NCBI GenBank assembly: GCA_902783825.1
Contig: CACZSJ010000154.1
Location: 1-10,442 of the forward strand
From: Oscillospiraceae bacterium
Lineage (GTDB): Bacteria > Bacillota > Clostridia > Oscillospirales > Oscillospiraceae
DNA: 10,442 bases
Direction: 5' to 3'
Shown: one piece after another, positions 1-7,128 of the stretch
Position numbering within the stretch: the first letter of the stretch is position 1
How the letters are laid out: every line of letters begins with the position of its first letter
Notes under the pieces: model-generated
What the model was told of the DNA's origin: nothing
Databases searched by the model: none
What the model saw: the letters and a program-made list of their open reading frames with translations, nothing else
Program-made: the position numbers and the translations under genes

Positions 1-689
1 ATGGCGTGGATTTTGCTGACCTGCTGCGCATGGTCAACGACATTCCCGGGGAGTTTCTGATCCGCTTCATGACCAGCCATCCCAAGGACGCCACAGAGAA
101 GCTTTTCCAAACCATGGCCGCCTGCGAAAAATGCGCGCACCACATCCATTTGCCGGTTCAGGCTGGCAACGACCGGATCCTCAAGGCCATGAACCGCCAC
201 TATGACCGCCAGCGGTATCAGCAGACGGTGGCGCTGGCACGGCAGTATATGCCGGATCTGGTGCTGACCACGGATATCATCGTGGGCTTCCCCGGAGAGA
301 CCGAGGAGGAGTTTGAAGATACGCTGCAGTTGTGTGAACAGCTGCGCTTTGACGCCATGTTCACCTTCATCTATTCCAAGCGGGTGGGCACGCCGGCGGC
401 GTCTCTGCCGGACCCCTACACCCGGGCGGACAAGCAGAAGCATTTTGACCGGCTGATGGAGCTGACCAACCGGATTTCCGGCGAGAAGCACCGGGAATAC
501 GAAGGGCGGACTCTTCGGGTCCTGGTGGACGGAGAGACCGGCAAGCCGGCTTACAATCTCTCCAGCCGCACAAACGGCGGCCGCCTGGTACATCTGAAGG
601 GAGATCCGGCGCTGGTAGGCAGCTTTGTAGACGTGAAGATTACGGCCAGCAACACCTGGGCTCTGTACGGAGAGCTGGCCGAGGGATAA
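1..689 (+). CDS. miaB: tRNA-2-methylthio-N6-dimethylallyladenosine synthase MiaB, C-terminal part (5' end outside window)
   Basis: MiaB is a radical-SAM methylthiotransferase that converts i6A37 to ms2i6A37 in tRNAs reading UNN codons. The frame is open from base 3, so the gene enters from outside the window and about 229 codons are visible. Family-typical stretches are RFMTSHPKD, HLPVQAGNDRIL, MNRHYDR, TTDIIVGFPGETEEEFEDT and FTFIYSKRVGTPAA, all from the radical-SAM barrel. The last ~65 residues form a TRAM domain (EYEGRTLRVLVDGE through VDVKITASNTWALYGEL). The N-terminal UPF0004 domain and the radical-SAM CxxxCxxC cluster lie upstream and cannot be checked. MtaB and RimO are paralogues, but the SHPKD and YSKRVGTPA pattern and the mutS neighbour favour MiaB. 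The stop lies 32 bases before mutS, so co-transcription is likely. Confidence 0.95.
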   Translation, partial: GVDFADLLRMVNDIPGEFLIRFMTSHPKDATEKLFQTMAACEKCAHHIHLPVQAGNDRILKAMNRHYDRQRYQQTVALARQYMPDLVLTTDIIVGFPGETEEEFEDTLQLCEQLRFDAMFTFIYSKRVGTPAASLPDPYTRADKQKHFDRLMELTNRISGEKHREYEGRTLRVLVDGETGKPAYNLSSRTNGGRLVHLKGDPALVGSFVDVKITASNTWALYGELAEG

Positions 690-721
690 ACGAAACAGAC
701 AGATAACAGGAGTGTACGCGT

Positions 722-3325
722 ATGGCAGAGCTTACGCCCATGAAAAGACAATACCAGCAGATCAAACAGCAGCATCAGGACTGTCTGCTGTTTTTCCGGC
801 TGGGCGATTTTTACGAAATGTTCGATGAGGACGCCAAGGTGGCTTCCCGGGAGCTGGATCTGGCGCTGACCACAAGAGACCGAGCCATTGAAAACCCGGA
901 GGAGCGCACCCCCATGTGCGGCGTGCCCTATCACAGCGCCGAGGCCTATATCGCACGGCTGATCGCCAAGGGCTACAAGGTGGCCATCTGCGAGCAGACG
1001 GAGGATCCGGCACTGGCCAAGGGGCTGGTGCAGCGGGAAGTAATCCGGATCATCACCCCGGGTACGGTGACGGAAAGCTCCATGCTGGAGGAAGGGCGCA
1101 GCAATTATCTTTGCGCCGTCTATCTGGAGGCGAGCCAGGGGGGCGTTGCTTTCTGTGACATCTCCACTGGAGAATTTTGCTGCGCCGCTTTCGGCCTGGA
1201 CGCGGAAAGCCACATCCTCAACGAGCTGGGGCGCTTTGCGCCGCGAGAGGCGCTGCTTTCCGCGGGCGCGGAGCAGAGCGGCGCCGTCACAGGCTTTCTC
1301 CGCCAGCGGCTGGACGCGCTTCTGGAACGGGGCGGCGAGGGCTTTGATTTCCTGCGCGCTGCCGCTCGGGTCTGCGAGCAGTTTGGCTTTACGGATATCG
1401 ATCAGAGCGGTCTGGGCGAGGGACCCGGCGCCGTCTGCGCCGCCGGCGCGCTGCTGCAGTATCTTGTGGATACGCAGAAGTTCGACCTGAGTCACATCAA
1501 TCGGCTGGACGTGTTCTACGGCGGGCGCTATATGGAGCTGGACTGGGCCGCCCGGCGCAGTCTGGAGCTGACAGAAGCCCTGCGCAGCGGGGAAAAGCGC
1601 GGATCGCTGCTCTGGGTGCTGGACAAGACGAAAACACCCATGGGCGGGAGGCTGCTGCGCTCCTGGGTGGAGCGGCCGCTGCTGTCGGTGGTGGCCATCA
1701 AGCGCCGGCACGCGGCGGTGGGCGAGCTGTTCAAAAACCATGTGGCCCGGGGCGAGTTGATGCTGGCCCTGCGGGAGATCGGCGACATGCAGCGCCTGGC
1801 CGGGCGGGCGGTCTACGGCACCGCCGGAGGCCGGGATCTGCGCGCTCTGGCCAACTGCGCGGCGGCGCTGCCCCGGCTCAAGGAGCTGCTGACCCCCTTT
1901 AAATGCGCCCAGCTGCGGGAGATCTGCGCTCTGGACGCGCTGGAGGACATGCGCTTCGAGATCGATCGAGCCATCTGTGACGAGCCTCCCTTCTCCGTGC
2001 GGGAAGGCGGCATTCTCCGCCGGGGCTATTCCGAGGAGGTAGATCGGCTGCGCGGCATCCGCGATAACGGAGCGCAGCTGGTGACCGAGCTGGAAGCCCG
2101 GGAACGGGAGCGCACCGGCATCAAAAAGCTCAAGGTCGGCTACAACAAGGTATTCGGCTATTATATCGACATCCCCCGCTCGGCAGGACTGGAGAAGGTG
2201 CCGGAGGAGTACATTCGCAAGCAGACCCTGGTCTCCAACGAGCGGTATTTTACCCAGGAGCTGAAGGAGCTGGAGAGCACGCTGCTCACCGCCAGAGACC
2301 GAATCAACGAACTGGAATATGAATACTTCTGCCAGGTGCGCGACAGTGTGGCCGCCAAAGTGGACCGGATCCAGGCCACAGCGGAGGCGGTGGCGCAGTT
2401 GGACGTTCTCTGCTCCCTGGCGGAGGTGGCTGTTCGCAACAACTACAGCTGCCCGGAGGTGGATGCGTCCCGGCAGCTGCAGATCCTGGAGGGGCGGCAC
2501 CCGGTGGTGGAGCAGACCCTCAAAGAGGTGCTGTTTGTACCCAACGACAGCTTTCTCAACGACGGGGAAGATCGGGTGGCCATTGTTACGGGACCCAACA
2601 TGGCGGGCAAATCCACCTATATGCGCCAGACGGCGCTGATCGTGCTGATGGCGCAGATGGGCTCTTTCGTTCCGGCTAAAAGCGCCACCATCGGCGTGGT
2701 GGATCGGGTGTTCACGCGCATCGGGGCCTCGGACGACTTGGCCGCCGGCCAGTCCACCTTCATGGTAGAGATGAACGAGATGGCCAGCATTCTGCGGCAC
2801 GCCACCCCGGCCTCCCTGCTGATCCTGGACGAGATTGGTCGAGGAACCTCCACCTACGACGGCATGGCCATTGCCCGGGCGGTGCTGGAATACTGCGCGG
2901 ACAAGCGCCGACTGGGCGCCAAAACCATGTTTGCCACCCACTACCATGAGCTGAGCGCCCTGGAGGGAGAAATTTCGGGCGTACGCAACTACAACATCAC
3001 CGCCAAGAAGCAGGGCGGCAGCCTGGTGTTTCTGCGCAAGATTGTCCGGGGCGCTGCGGACGACAGCTACGGCATCGAGGTGGCAAAGCTGGCAGGCCTG
3101 CCAGAGGCGGTGATCCAGAAAGCGAAAACCTATCTCCGCCAGCTGGAGAGCGAGGGGATAGCCGCGCCGACGGCGAACGCTGCGGAGGAAGACGGGCAGA
3201 TCAGCCTGGCAGATGTGGGCTCCGATCAGGTGCGCCGCATCCTGTGCGAGACGGATCTGAACACCCTGACGCCGCTGGAGGCGATGAATTTGCTCTTTGA
3301 GCTGCAAAGGAAAGCGAGGGGCTGA
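722..3325 (+). CDS. mutS: DNA mismatch repair protein MutS
   Basis: MutS (867 aa, close to the usual ~850-870) recognises mismatches and small loops and starts methyl-independent or strand-directed repair. The N-terminal mismatch-binding domain carries the Phe-x-Glu motif at F30-Y31-E32 (in GDFYEMF). Connector, core and clamp regions follow (roughly residues 125-560). The ATPase domain has Walker A GPNMAGKST at 624-632, Walker B ILDE at 701-704 followed by IGRGTSTYDG, and the ATHYHEL switch with H740. The tail contains QISLAD (826-831), a weak match to a beta-clamp-binding motif, and ends in a typical TPLEAMNLLFEL helix. The start is supported by AGGAG at 708-712, nine bases upstream. It follows miaB closely and its TGA overlaps the next gene's ATG by one base. 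All key catalytic residues are present. MutS2 is excluded by the intact mismatch-binding domain. Confidence 0.98.
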   Translation: MAELTPMKRQYQQIKQQHQDCLLFFRLGDFYEMFDEDAKVASRELDLALTTRDRAIENPEERTPMCGVPYHSAEAYIARLIAKGYKVAICEQTEDPALAKGLVQREVIRIITPGTVTESSMLEEGRSNYLCAVYLEASQGGVAFCDISTGEFCCAAFGLDAESHILNELGRFAPREALLSAGAEQSGAVTGFLRQRLDALLERGGEGFDFLRAAARVCEQFGFTDIDQSGLGEGPGAVCAAGALLQYLVDTQKFDLSHINRLDVFYGGRYMELDWAARRSLELTEALRSGEKRGSLLWVLDKTKTPMGGRLLRSWVERPLLSVVAIKRRHAAVGELFKNHVARGELMLALREIGDMQRLAGRAVYGTAGGRDLRALANCAAALPRLKELLTPFKCAQLREICALDALEDMRFEIDRAICDEPPFSVREGGILRRGYSEEVDRLRGIRDNGAQLVTELEARERERTGIKKLKVGYNKVFGYYIDIPRSAGLEKVPEEYIRKQTLVSNERYFTQELKELESTLLTARDRINELEYEYFCQVRDSVAAKVDRIQATAEAVAQLDVLCSLAEVAVRNNYSCPEVDASRQLQILEGRHPVVEQTLKEVLFVPNDSFLNDGEDRVAIVTGPNMAGKSTYMRQTALIVLMAQMGSFVPAKSATIGVVDRVFTRIGASDDLAAGQSTFMVEMNEMASILRHATPASLLILDEIGRGTSTYDGMAIARAVLEYCADKRRLGAKTMFATHYHELSALEGEISGVRNYNITAKKQGGSLVFLRKIVRGAADDSYGIEVAKLAGLPEAVIQKAKTYLRQLESEGIAAPTANAAEEDGQISLADVGSDQVRRILCETDLNTLTPLEAMNLLFELQRKARG

Positions 3326-4065
3326 TGAGAGAAACAAGAGAGCAGCTTCCCTTTACCAGCCGCATGACCCGGACGGAGGCGTTTGCCGCCCTGGTCTATT
3401 TGCCCATCCACATTTGGCTGCTGCCGCTGCTGGTGGATCGGCTGCTGGGCGGCCAGTACAGCGCTGCGGAATTGAATTTCATCTGCTACGCGGCGGGTGT
3501 TCTGTATATAATGGTGTGTCTGTGGCATTTTCTGCGGCGGGAGTTTGACTCCCTGTGCGACAATCTCCTGTTCATTGCGCTGGAAATCGCGATTTGCTAC
3601 GGGATGATGCTGGCCTGCAATCTGATCCTCAACGGCCTGATGGCGGCCATCGGTTCCCTGATCTCCGGCGGCGACGGGGCGGACTTTATCGCAGGCAACC
3701 CCAACAATGCTGCGGTGGTGGACATGTCGGCGGCCGACATGGGCATGACCTCCGCCCTGGCCGTCTTCCTGGCACCGATTTTGGAGGAGCCGATCTTTCG
3801 CGGCGGAATTTTCGGCGTGCTGCGCCGGCGCAGTCGGCTGCTTGCGTATCTGGTCAGCAGCCTCCTCTTTTCCGTGTACCACGTTTGGAGCTACGCCTTA
3901 CTAGACCCTCTGGCCTGGCTGTATCTGCTGCAGTATCTGCCGGTGTCCTTCCTGCTGTGCCGCTGCTATGAGCGCTCCAACAGCATGTGGGCCAGCATTT
4001 TTCTGCACATGTTGATCAATTTCATTTCCCTGCGGATGCTGAGCATGCTTCAGGAGCTGATGTAA
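3325..4065 (+). CDS. CPBP (CAAX protease / bacteriocin-processing) family intramembrane metalloprotease
   Basis: This 246-aa polytopic membrane protein has the three signature motifs of the CPBP/Abi family. They are EExxxR (E154-E155, R159 in LEEPIFRG), FxxxH (F182 to H186 in FSVYH) and HxxxN (H228 to N232 in HMLIN). The conserved Glu and His residues are the predicted active-site/metal-site set of Rce1-like proteases. Hydrophobic segments lie at about 20-40, 50-70, 78-108, 138-153, 170-190, 196-215 and 220-240, so several transmembrane helices are likely. The substrate cannot be read from the sequence. Family members have been linked to prenylated-protein processing, bacteriocin self-immunity and protein secretion. 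No bacteriocin precursor or CAAX substrate is nearby. The ATG overlaps the mutS stop (TGATG), with AGGGG at 3317-3321 as a possible ribosome site, which suggests translational coupling. Confidence 0.9.
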   Translation: MRETREQLPFTSRMTRTEAFAALVYLPIHIWLLPLLVDRLLGGQYSAAELNFICYAAGVLYIMVCLWHFLRREFDSLCDNLLFIALEIAICYGMMLACNLILNGLMAAIGSLISGGDGADFIAGNPNNAAVVDMSAADMGMTSALAVFLAPILEEPIFRGGIFGVLRRRSRLLAYLVSSLLFSVYHVWSYALLDPLAWLYLLQYLPVSFLLCRCYERSNSMWASIFLHMLINFISLRMLSMLQELM

Positions 4066-4069
4066 GAAC

Positions 4070-4777
4070 ATGGAAGAGTTTGTGATTCGACCCATTGCCC
4101 GCTTCCATGGGGATCTGCGGGAAAAATTCGGCGTCCCCAGACAGGCGGGGATTGTGGAGGCCCTGGAAGGGCGCGTCGTTTTGGAAGAAGACTTCCGCCG
4201 GGACGAGGCCCTAAGAGGGATCGAGGGCTTTTCCCACCTGTGGCTGATCTGGCAATTTTCCCTGGCCTTGCGGGAGGGCTGGTCTCCCACGGTGCGGCCG
4301 CCCCGGCTGGGCGGCAACCAGCGCCTGGGCGTCTTTGCTACCCGCTCGCCCTTTCGGCCCAACGCCCTGGGCCTGAGCTGTGTGCGCCTGTTGGGCGTGG
4401 AGCGGGACGAGATCCTGGGGCCAGTGCTGCGGGTGGCCGGGGCGGATCTGGTGGACGGCACGCCCATTTTTGATATCAAGCCCTACCTGCCCTATGCCGA
4501 CTGCCGCCCGGAGGCGGCTGCCGGCTTCGCGCCGGATCCGGGCAAGCGCCTGCAGGTCTGCTATGACGCGGACACGGAGCAGCGACTGCCGCCGGAGAAG
4601 CTGGCGGCGCTGACCGGACTGCTGGCTCAGGATCCCAGACCTCGCTACCAGGAGGATCCGGCGCGGCTCTACGGCCTGGCCTTCGGAGAATGGAATGTCC
4701 GCTTCACCGTGGAGGGAGACTGTCTCACGGTGCGGCAGGTGGAAAAAGCGCCGTTTCCGCCGGAAGAAAAAACATAA
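4070..4777 (+). CDS. trmO: tRNA (adenine(37)-N6)-methyltransferase TrmO (TsaA/YaeB family)
   Basis: TrmO uses S-adenosylmethionine to methylate t6A37 to m6t6A37 in some threonine tRNAs. The 235-aa length equals that of the full-length E. coli-type protein. The N-terminal beta-barrel domain (about 1-145) contains the family signatures GFSHLWLIW, GVFATRSPFRPNALGLS (87-103) and DLVDGTPIFDIKPY (126-139). The C-terminal domain carries DPRPRY (188-193), matching the conserved DPRPxY motif. The start lies 4 bases after the preceding stop. AGGAG at 4052-4056 is 13 bases upstream, so initiation may rely partly on coupling. It is the last gene of the miaB-mutS run and ends just before a hairpin terminator. 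The family call is firm. The exact tRNA target in this organism is inferred. Confidence 0.94.
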   Translation: MEEFVIRPIARFHGDLREKFGVPRQAGIVEALEGRVVLEEDFRRDEALRGIEGFSHLWLIWQFSLALREGWSPTVRPPRLGGNQRLGVFATRSPFRPNALGLSCVRLLGVERDEILGPVLRVAGADLVDGTPIFDIKPYLPYADCRPEAAAGFAPDPGKRLQVCYDADTEQRLPPEKLAALTGLLAQDPRPRYQEDPARLYGLAFGEWNVRFTVEGDCLTVRQVEKAPFPPEEKT

Positions 4778-4787
4778 GAAAAAACAC

Positions 4788-4819
4788 ACAAGCCGTCCGG
4801 GGTCCGCCGGACGGCTTGT
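4788..4819. terminator. Bidirectional intrinsic terminator between convergent trmO and threonine aldolase genes
   Basis: A perfect 13-bp stem (4788-4800 pairing with 4807-4819, arms ACAAGCCGTCCGG and CCGGACGGCTTGT) encloses a 6-base loop. On the + side the A-rich stretch 4763-4786 precedes it. Read on the - strand this becomes two T-tracts after the stem, so termination of the leftward aldolase transcript should be strong. Rightward the stem is followed only by a short T-poor stretch, so the stop after trmO is weaker. Confidence 0.85.
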
Positions 4820-4837
4820 TGCGTATAGTCTTGTGGC

Positions 4838-5863
4838 TTACAGCAAAGCGATCAGCGCCTGCACATCTTCGGGCCTGGTGGCCCAGCTGGTGGCAAAGCG
4901 CACCACGGTGTGCTCCGGATCCAGCTGTTCCCAAAAACTGAATACCGCCTCCCGGCTTAGCCGATCCTTTTGCTCCCGATTCAGAATCACAAACTGCTGA
5001 TTGGTAGGGGAGTCCACATACAGGGGATATCCCTTTTCCAGAAAAGCCGCCTTCAGTTCCATGGCCAGCTCTACGGCGTGCCGCCCGATTTCCCAATACA
5101 GTCCGTCTGTAAACAGCGCGTCAAACTGCATACCAAGCAGCCGACCTTTGGCCAGCAGAGCGCCCTGCTGCTTGATGAGCGTGACAAAATGAGGGGGCAT
5201 GTTTCGGTGGGTGAAAACCAGCGCCTCTCCGCACAGGGCGCCCACCTTGGTGCCGCCGATGTAAAACACGTCGCAGCAGGCCACCAGGGTCTCCAGATCC
5301 ACGTCCGTGTCCCGGGCCGCCAGCGCGTAACCCAGCCGCGCCCCGTCCAGATACAGGGGCATCTCATAACGGTGGCAGAGAGCAGACAGGGCCTGCAGCT
5401 CTGCCCGGGTGTACAGGGTGCCATATTCCGTGGGGTGGGAGATGTATACCATGCCGGGGAAGGGCATATGTTCATGGGAGTCGTCCGCGTAAAACCGCTG
5501 CAGCCAGGCCTCCAAAGTCGCGGCGGACAGCTTGCCGTCCCGCGCCTCCAGCTCGATCACTTTGTGGCCGGTATACTCAATGGCTCCGGCTTCGTGGACG
5601 CTGATGTGTCCGGTTCTGGCCGCCAGCACCGCCTCGTGGCGGCGGAGCAGGGAAGAGATGACCACCAGATTGGTCTGGGTGCCGCCGGTGAGAAAACAAA
5701 TTTGCAGATCCTCCCCGCCACAGGCAGCGCGGATCTTATCTTTGGCCGCCTGACAGGCGGCGTCCTCGCCGTAGCCCGGCAGGGAAACCAGGTTCTCCGC
5801 GCAAAGCTTTTCCAAAACCTTGGGATGCGCGCCCTCGGTGTAGTCGCTTGTAAAGTACAGCAT
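4838..5863 (-). CDS. ltaE: Low-specificity L-threonine aldolase / beta-eliminating lyase family PLP enzyme
   Basis: This is a fold-type I PLP enzyme of the threonine aldolase family (341 aa). It would cleave threonine or allo-threonine to glycine and acetaldehyde, or run the reverse. Visible landmarks are YTEGAHP (8-14), GYGED (30-34), the phosphate-binding GGTQTN (60-65), H90 in HEAGAIE that stacks on the cofactor, ISHPTEYGTLYT (141-152), D173 in DGARLGYA, the Schiff-base lysine K206 in GGTKVGA, and a C-terminal RFATSWAT. I start at 5863 because GGAGG at 5876-5872 sits 8 bases upstream. A longer reading from 5938 adds 25 residues unlike the family and has no ribosome site. It lies 77 bases downstream of the MocR-type regulator on the same strand and has its own promoter candidate. 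Related beta-eliminating lyases share this architecture, so the precise substrate is not certain. Confidence 0.88.
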   Translation of the reverse strand: MLYFTSDYTEGAHPKVLEKLCAENLVSLPGYGEDAACQAAKDKIRAACGGEDLQICFLTGGTQTNLVVISSLLRRHEAVLAARTGHISVHEAGAIEYTGHKVIELEARDGKLSAATLEAWLQRFYADDSHEHMPFPGMVYISHPTEYGTLYTRAELQALSALCHRYEMPLYLDGARLGYALAARDTDVDLETLVACCDVFYIGGTKVGALCGEALVFTHRNMPPHFVTLIKQQGALLAKGRLLGMQFDALFTDGLYWEIGRHAVELAMELKAAFLEKGYPLYVDSPTNQQFVILNREQKDRLSREAVFSFWEQLDPEHTVVRFATSWATRPEDVQALIALL

Positions 5864-5895
5864 TTTGCATTCCTCCGCGTTTGTTTCAGGATTCC

Positions 5896-5927
5896 AGTAT
5901 ATACCACAAGGGCCTGTTTGTACAGGC
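5896..5927 (-). promoter_or_regulatory. Candidate promoter with overlapping inverted repeat upstream of the threonine aldolase gene
   Basis: On the - strand TGTACA (5924-5919) and TATACT (5901-5896) are separated by exactly 17 bases, a good sigma-A-like layout with a weak -35. The -35 lies inside the inverted repeat GCCTGT-N4-ACAGGC (5927-5912). This contains GT-N4-AC, compatible with a GntR-type operator. The predicted transcript start near 5889 gives a leader of about 26 bases carrying GGAGG. The operator role is inferred. The repeat could also be a short weak hairpin after the regulator gene. Confidence 0.5.
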
Positions 5928-5940
5928 GGAATGGGCATTT

Positions 5941-7023
5941 TTATTCCCGCCGGCGCTGGCGCAGCTTCCGCCGCCGCCGGTTGATGTAGCGCTCCAGATG
6001 CCCGGCGTTGAGAAACTCTGCCAGCACATACTGGTCGTATACCGGCACGGTGCAGGAATAGAAGTCCAGTTTCACGGCATAGTCTTCCAGGAGAGGCTGC
6101 GGGAGCACCATGAAGCCTGTGCGCATGGAGGGGGCCAGGATCTTGGAGAAGGTGTTGATGTACAGCACCCGCTCCGGGGCCAGAGAGTAGATGGTCTCGA
6201 TCTGCCGGGAGAGCGAGGCAAATTCCGCATCGTAGTCGTCTTCCACGATGAAGGCGTCCCGCTGCCGGGCCCAGGCGGCGTATTCATGCCGTTTGGCGGC
6301 GCTGGCGGTGATGCCGCTTGGATAGCTGTGAAAGGGGGTCACGTGCAGGACGCCGGCGGCGCAACCCGCCAGCGCGCGGCTTTGGATTCCATCAGACCCC
6401 ATGGGCAGAGACTGACAGCGGGCCCCGTTGGCCTGGTATACCAGGCGGATTTTCTCGTAGCAGGGATCTTCCAGCGCGAAGAGCCGATCCCGACCCAACA
6501 GCTGCACGGCCAGCCCGTAGAGATATTCCGCCCCCGAACCGACGATGATCTGCTCCGGCTTTACGTTGAGGCCCCGGCTGCGCGCCAGATAGGCCGACAG
6601 GGCCGTCCGCAGTTCTGGGCAGCCGGCATTGGGGGATTTGATTAAAATGCGGCTGCCGTAATCGGACAGCACCGCGCGCATGGTTCGGGCCAGGACGGAG
6701 AAGGGAAAATCCTCCGTCCGGGCGGCGGCCTGGGCATTCATGTCCTCCAGGGCTGCCCGCCGGGGCGCCGCGGCGCCGGTGGGCGCGCCGAAGGCGGCGT
6801 AGAAACCGCTGCGGGGCCGTACTTCGGCGTAACCCTCGTCCACCAGCAAGGCGTAGGCGTGTTCCACGGTGATCACACTGCAGCCCAGCTCCTCTGCCAG
6901 CAGCCGCCGGGAGGGAAGCCGGCTGCCCGACGGCAGCAAGCCGTCCACTATGTCCTGCCGCAGCTGGCGATAAATCTGCTGATAGGCGTACTCGCCGCCG
7001 CTTTTTTCCAGCGTGTATTTCAT
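5941..7023 (-). CDS. MocR-subfamily (GntR HTH + aminotransferase-like) transcriptional regulator, C-terminally short
   Basis: The protein is 360 aa from the start at 7023, which has GGGAGG five bases upstream; a longer reading from 7089 lacks such a site. Residues ~11-78 are a GntR winged helix-turn-helix (SRLPSRRLLAEELGCSVITVEHAYALL, then a wing VRPRSGFYAA). A short linker leads to a fold-type I aminotransferase-like domain from ~105. It contains SPNAGCPELRTALSAYL (130-146), GSGAEYLYGL, EDPCYE, EDDYDAEF (261-268) and NTFSKILAPSMRTGF with the PLP lysine K294. Family members run ~440-500 aa. This one stops at RYINRRRRKLRQRRRE, where the usual RHIRRMRxxY helix begins the last ~90-100 residues. 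The C-terminal subdomain, including the arginine that in related proteins binds the ligand carboxylate, is therefore missing. No remnant follows in any frame of the 77-base gap. It probably regulates the adjacent aldolase and/or the divergent ECF gene. It may be an altered regulator or a decaying gene. Confidence 0.9.
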   Translation of the reverse strand: MKYTLEKSGGEYAYQQIYRQLRQDIVDGLLPSGSRLPSRRLLAEELGCSVITVEHAYALLVDEGYAEVRPRSGFYAAFGAPTGAAAPRRAALEDMNAQAAARTEDFPFSVLARTMRAVLSDYGSRILIKSPNAGCPELRTALSAYLARSRGLNVKPEQIIVGSGAEYLYGLAVQLLGRDRLFALEDPCYEKIRLVYQANGARCQSLPMGSDGIQSRALAGCAAGVLHVTPFHSYPSGITASAAKRHEYAAWARQRDAFIVEDDYDAEFASLSRQIETIYSLAPERVLYINTFSKILAPSMRTGFMVLPQPLLEDYAVKLDFYSCTVPVYDQYVLAEFLNAGHLERYINRRRRKLRQRRRE

Positions 7024-7045
7024 GCGCGCCTCCCTGAATGGACCA

Positions 7046-7076
7046 AAACTGGCCTTATAAAAAAGATGCAAACTGG
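7046..7076. repeat. Direct repeat AAACTGG x2, candidate regulator boxes
   Basis: AAACTGG occurs at 7046-7052 and 7070-7076, 24 bases start to start. Both copies lie between the predicted transcript start of the MocR-type gene (about 7094) and its start codon. MocR regulators often bind direct repeats near their own divergent promoters. A related ACTGG also occurs upstream of the aldolase gene on the - strand. With only seven bases per unit, chance is possible. Confidence 0.35.
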
Positions 7077-7079
7077 AGA

Positions 7080-7108
7080 TAGAAACCATACCAGACTTTC
7101 AGTATAAT
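7080..7108 (+). promoter_or_regulatory. Candidate promoter of the ECF S-component gene
   Basis: A perfect TATAAT at 7103-7108 is preceded by TAGAAA (7080-7085, four of six matches to TTGACA) with a 17-base spacer. The predicted start near 7115 leaves a ~27-base leader with AAGGGGGG at 7127-7134, seven bases before the ATG at 7142. The -10 overlaps the -10 of the opposite promoter almost completely. Confidence 0.6.
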
Positions 7109-7128
7109 GCAAGCGGAAAAAAAGTCAA
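7101..7128 (-). promoter_or_regulatory. Candidate promoter of the MocR-type regulator gene
   Basis: On the - strand TTGACT (7128-7123) and TATACT (7106-7101) are 16 bases apart, each with five of six consensus matches. The predicted start near 7094 gives a leader of ~70 bases that contains the two AAACTGG repeats. Because it shares DNA with the rightward promoter, the two genes are probably expressed competitively or controlled together. Confidence 0.65.

Noticed and set aside
551..3337. A 928-codon open frame on the - strand, antisense to the whole of mutS
   Set aside because: Its product is low-complexity in character (rich in Gln, His, Ala, Arg) with no recognisable domain, it has no ribosome site, and mutS on the other strand is unmistakable. 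GC-rich codon bias explains the lack of stops.
5864..5938. N-terminal extension of the threonine aldolase to 5938
   Set aside because: The added 25 residues do not resemble the family, no ribosome site precedes them, and they would cover the promoter candidate. The ATG at 5863 has GGAGG at 8 bases.
5864..5940. A frameshifted remainder of the MocR C-terminal domain after its stop
   Set aside because: Only 77 bases remain before the aldolase and none of the three frames shows family residues, so this is a true loss and not a simple frameshift.
4970..5989. A 339-codon + strand open frame antisense to the threonine aldolase
   Set aside because: It is a shadow of the aldolase, with no motif or ribosome site.
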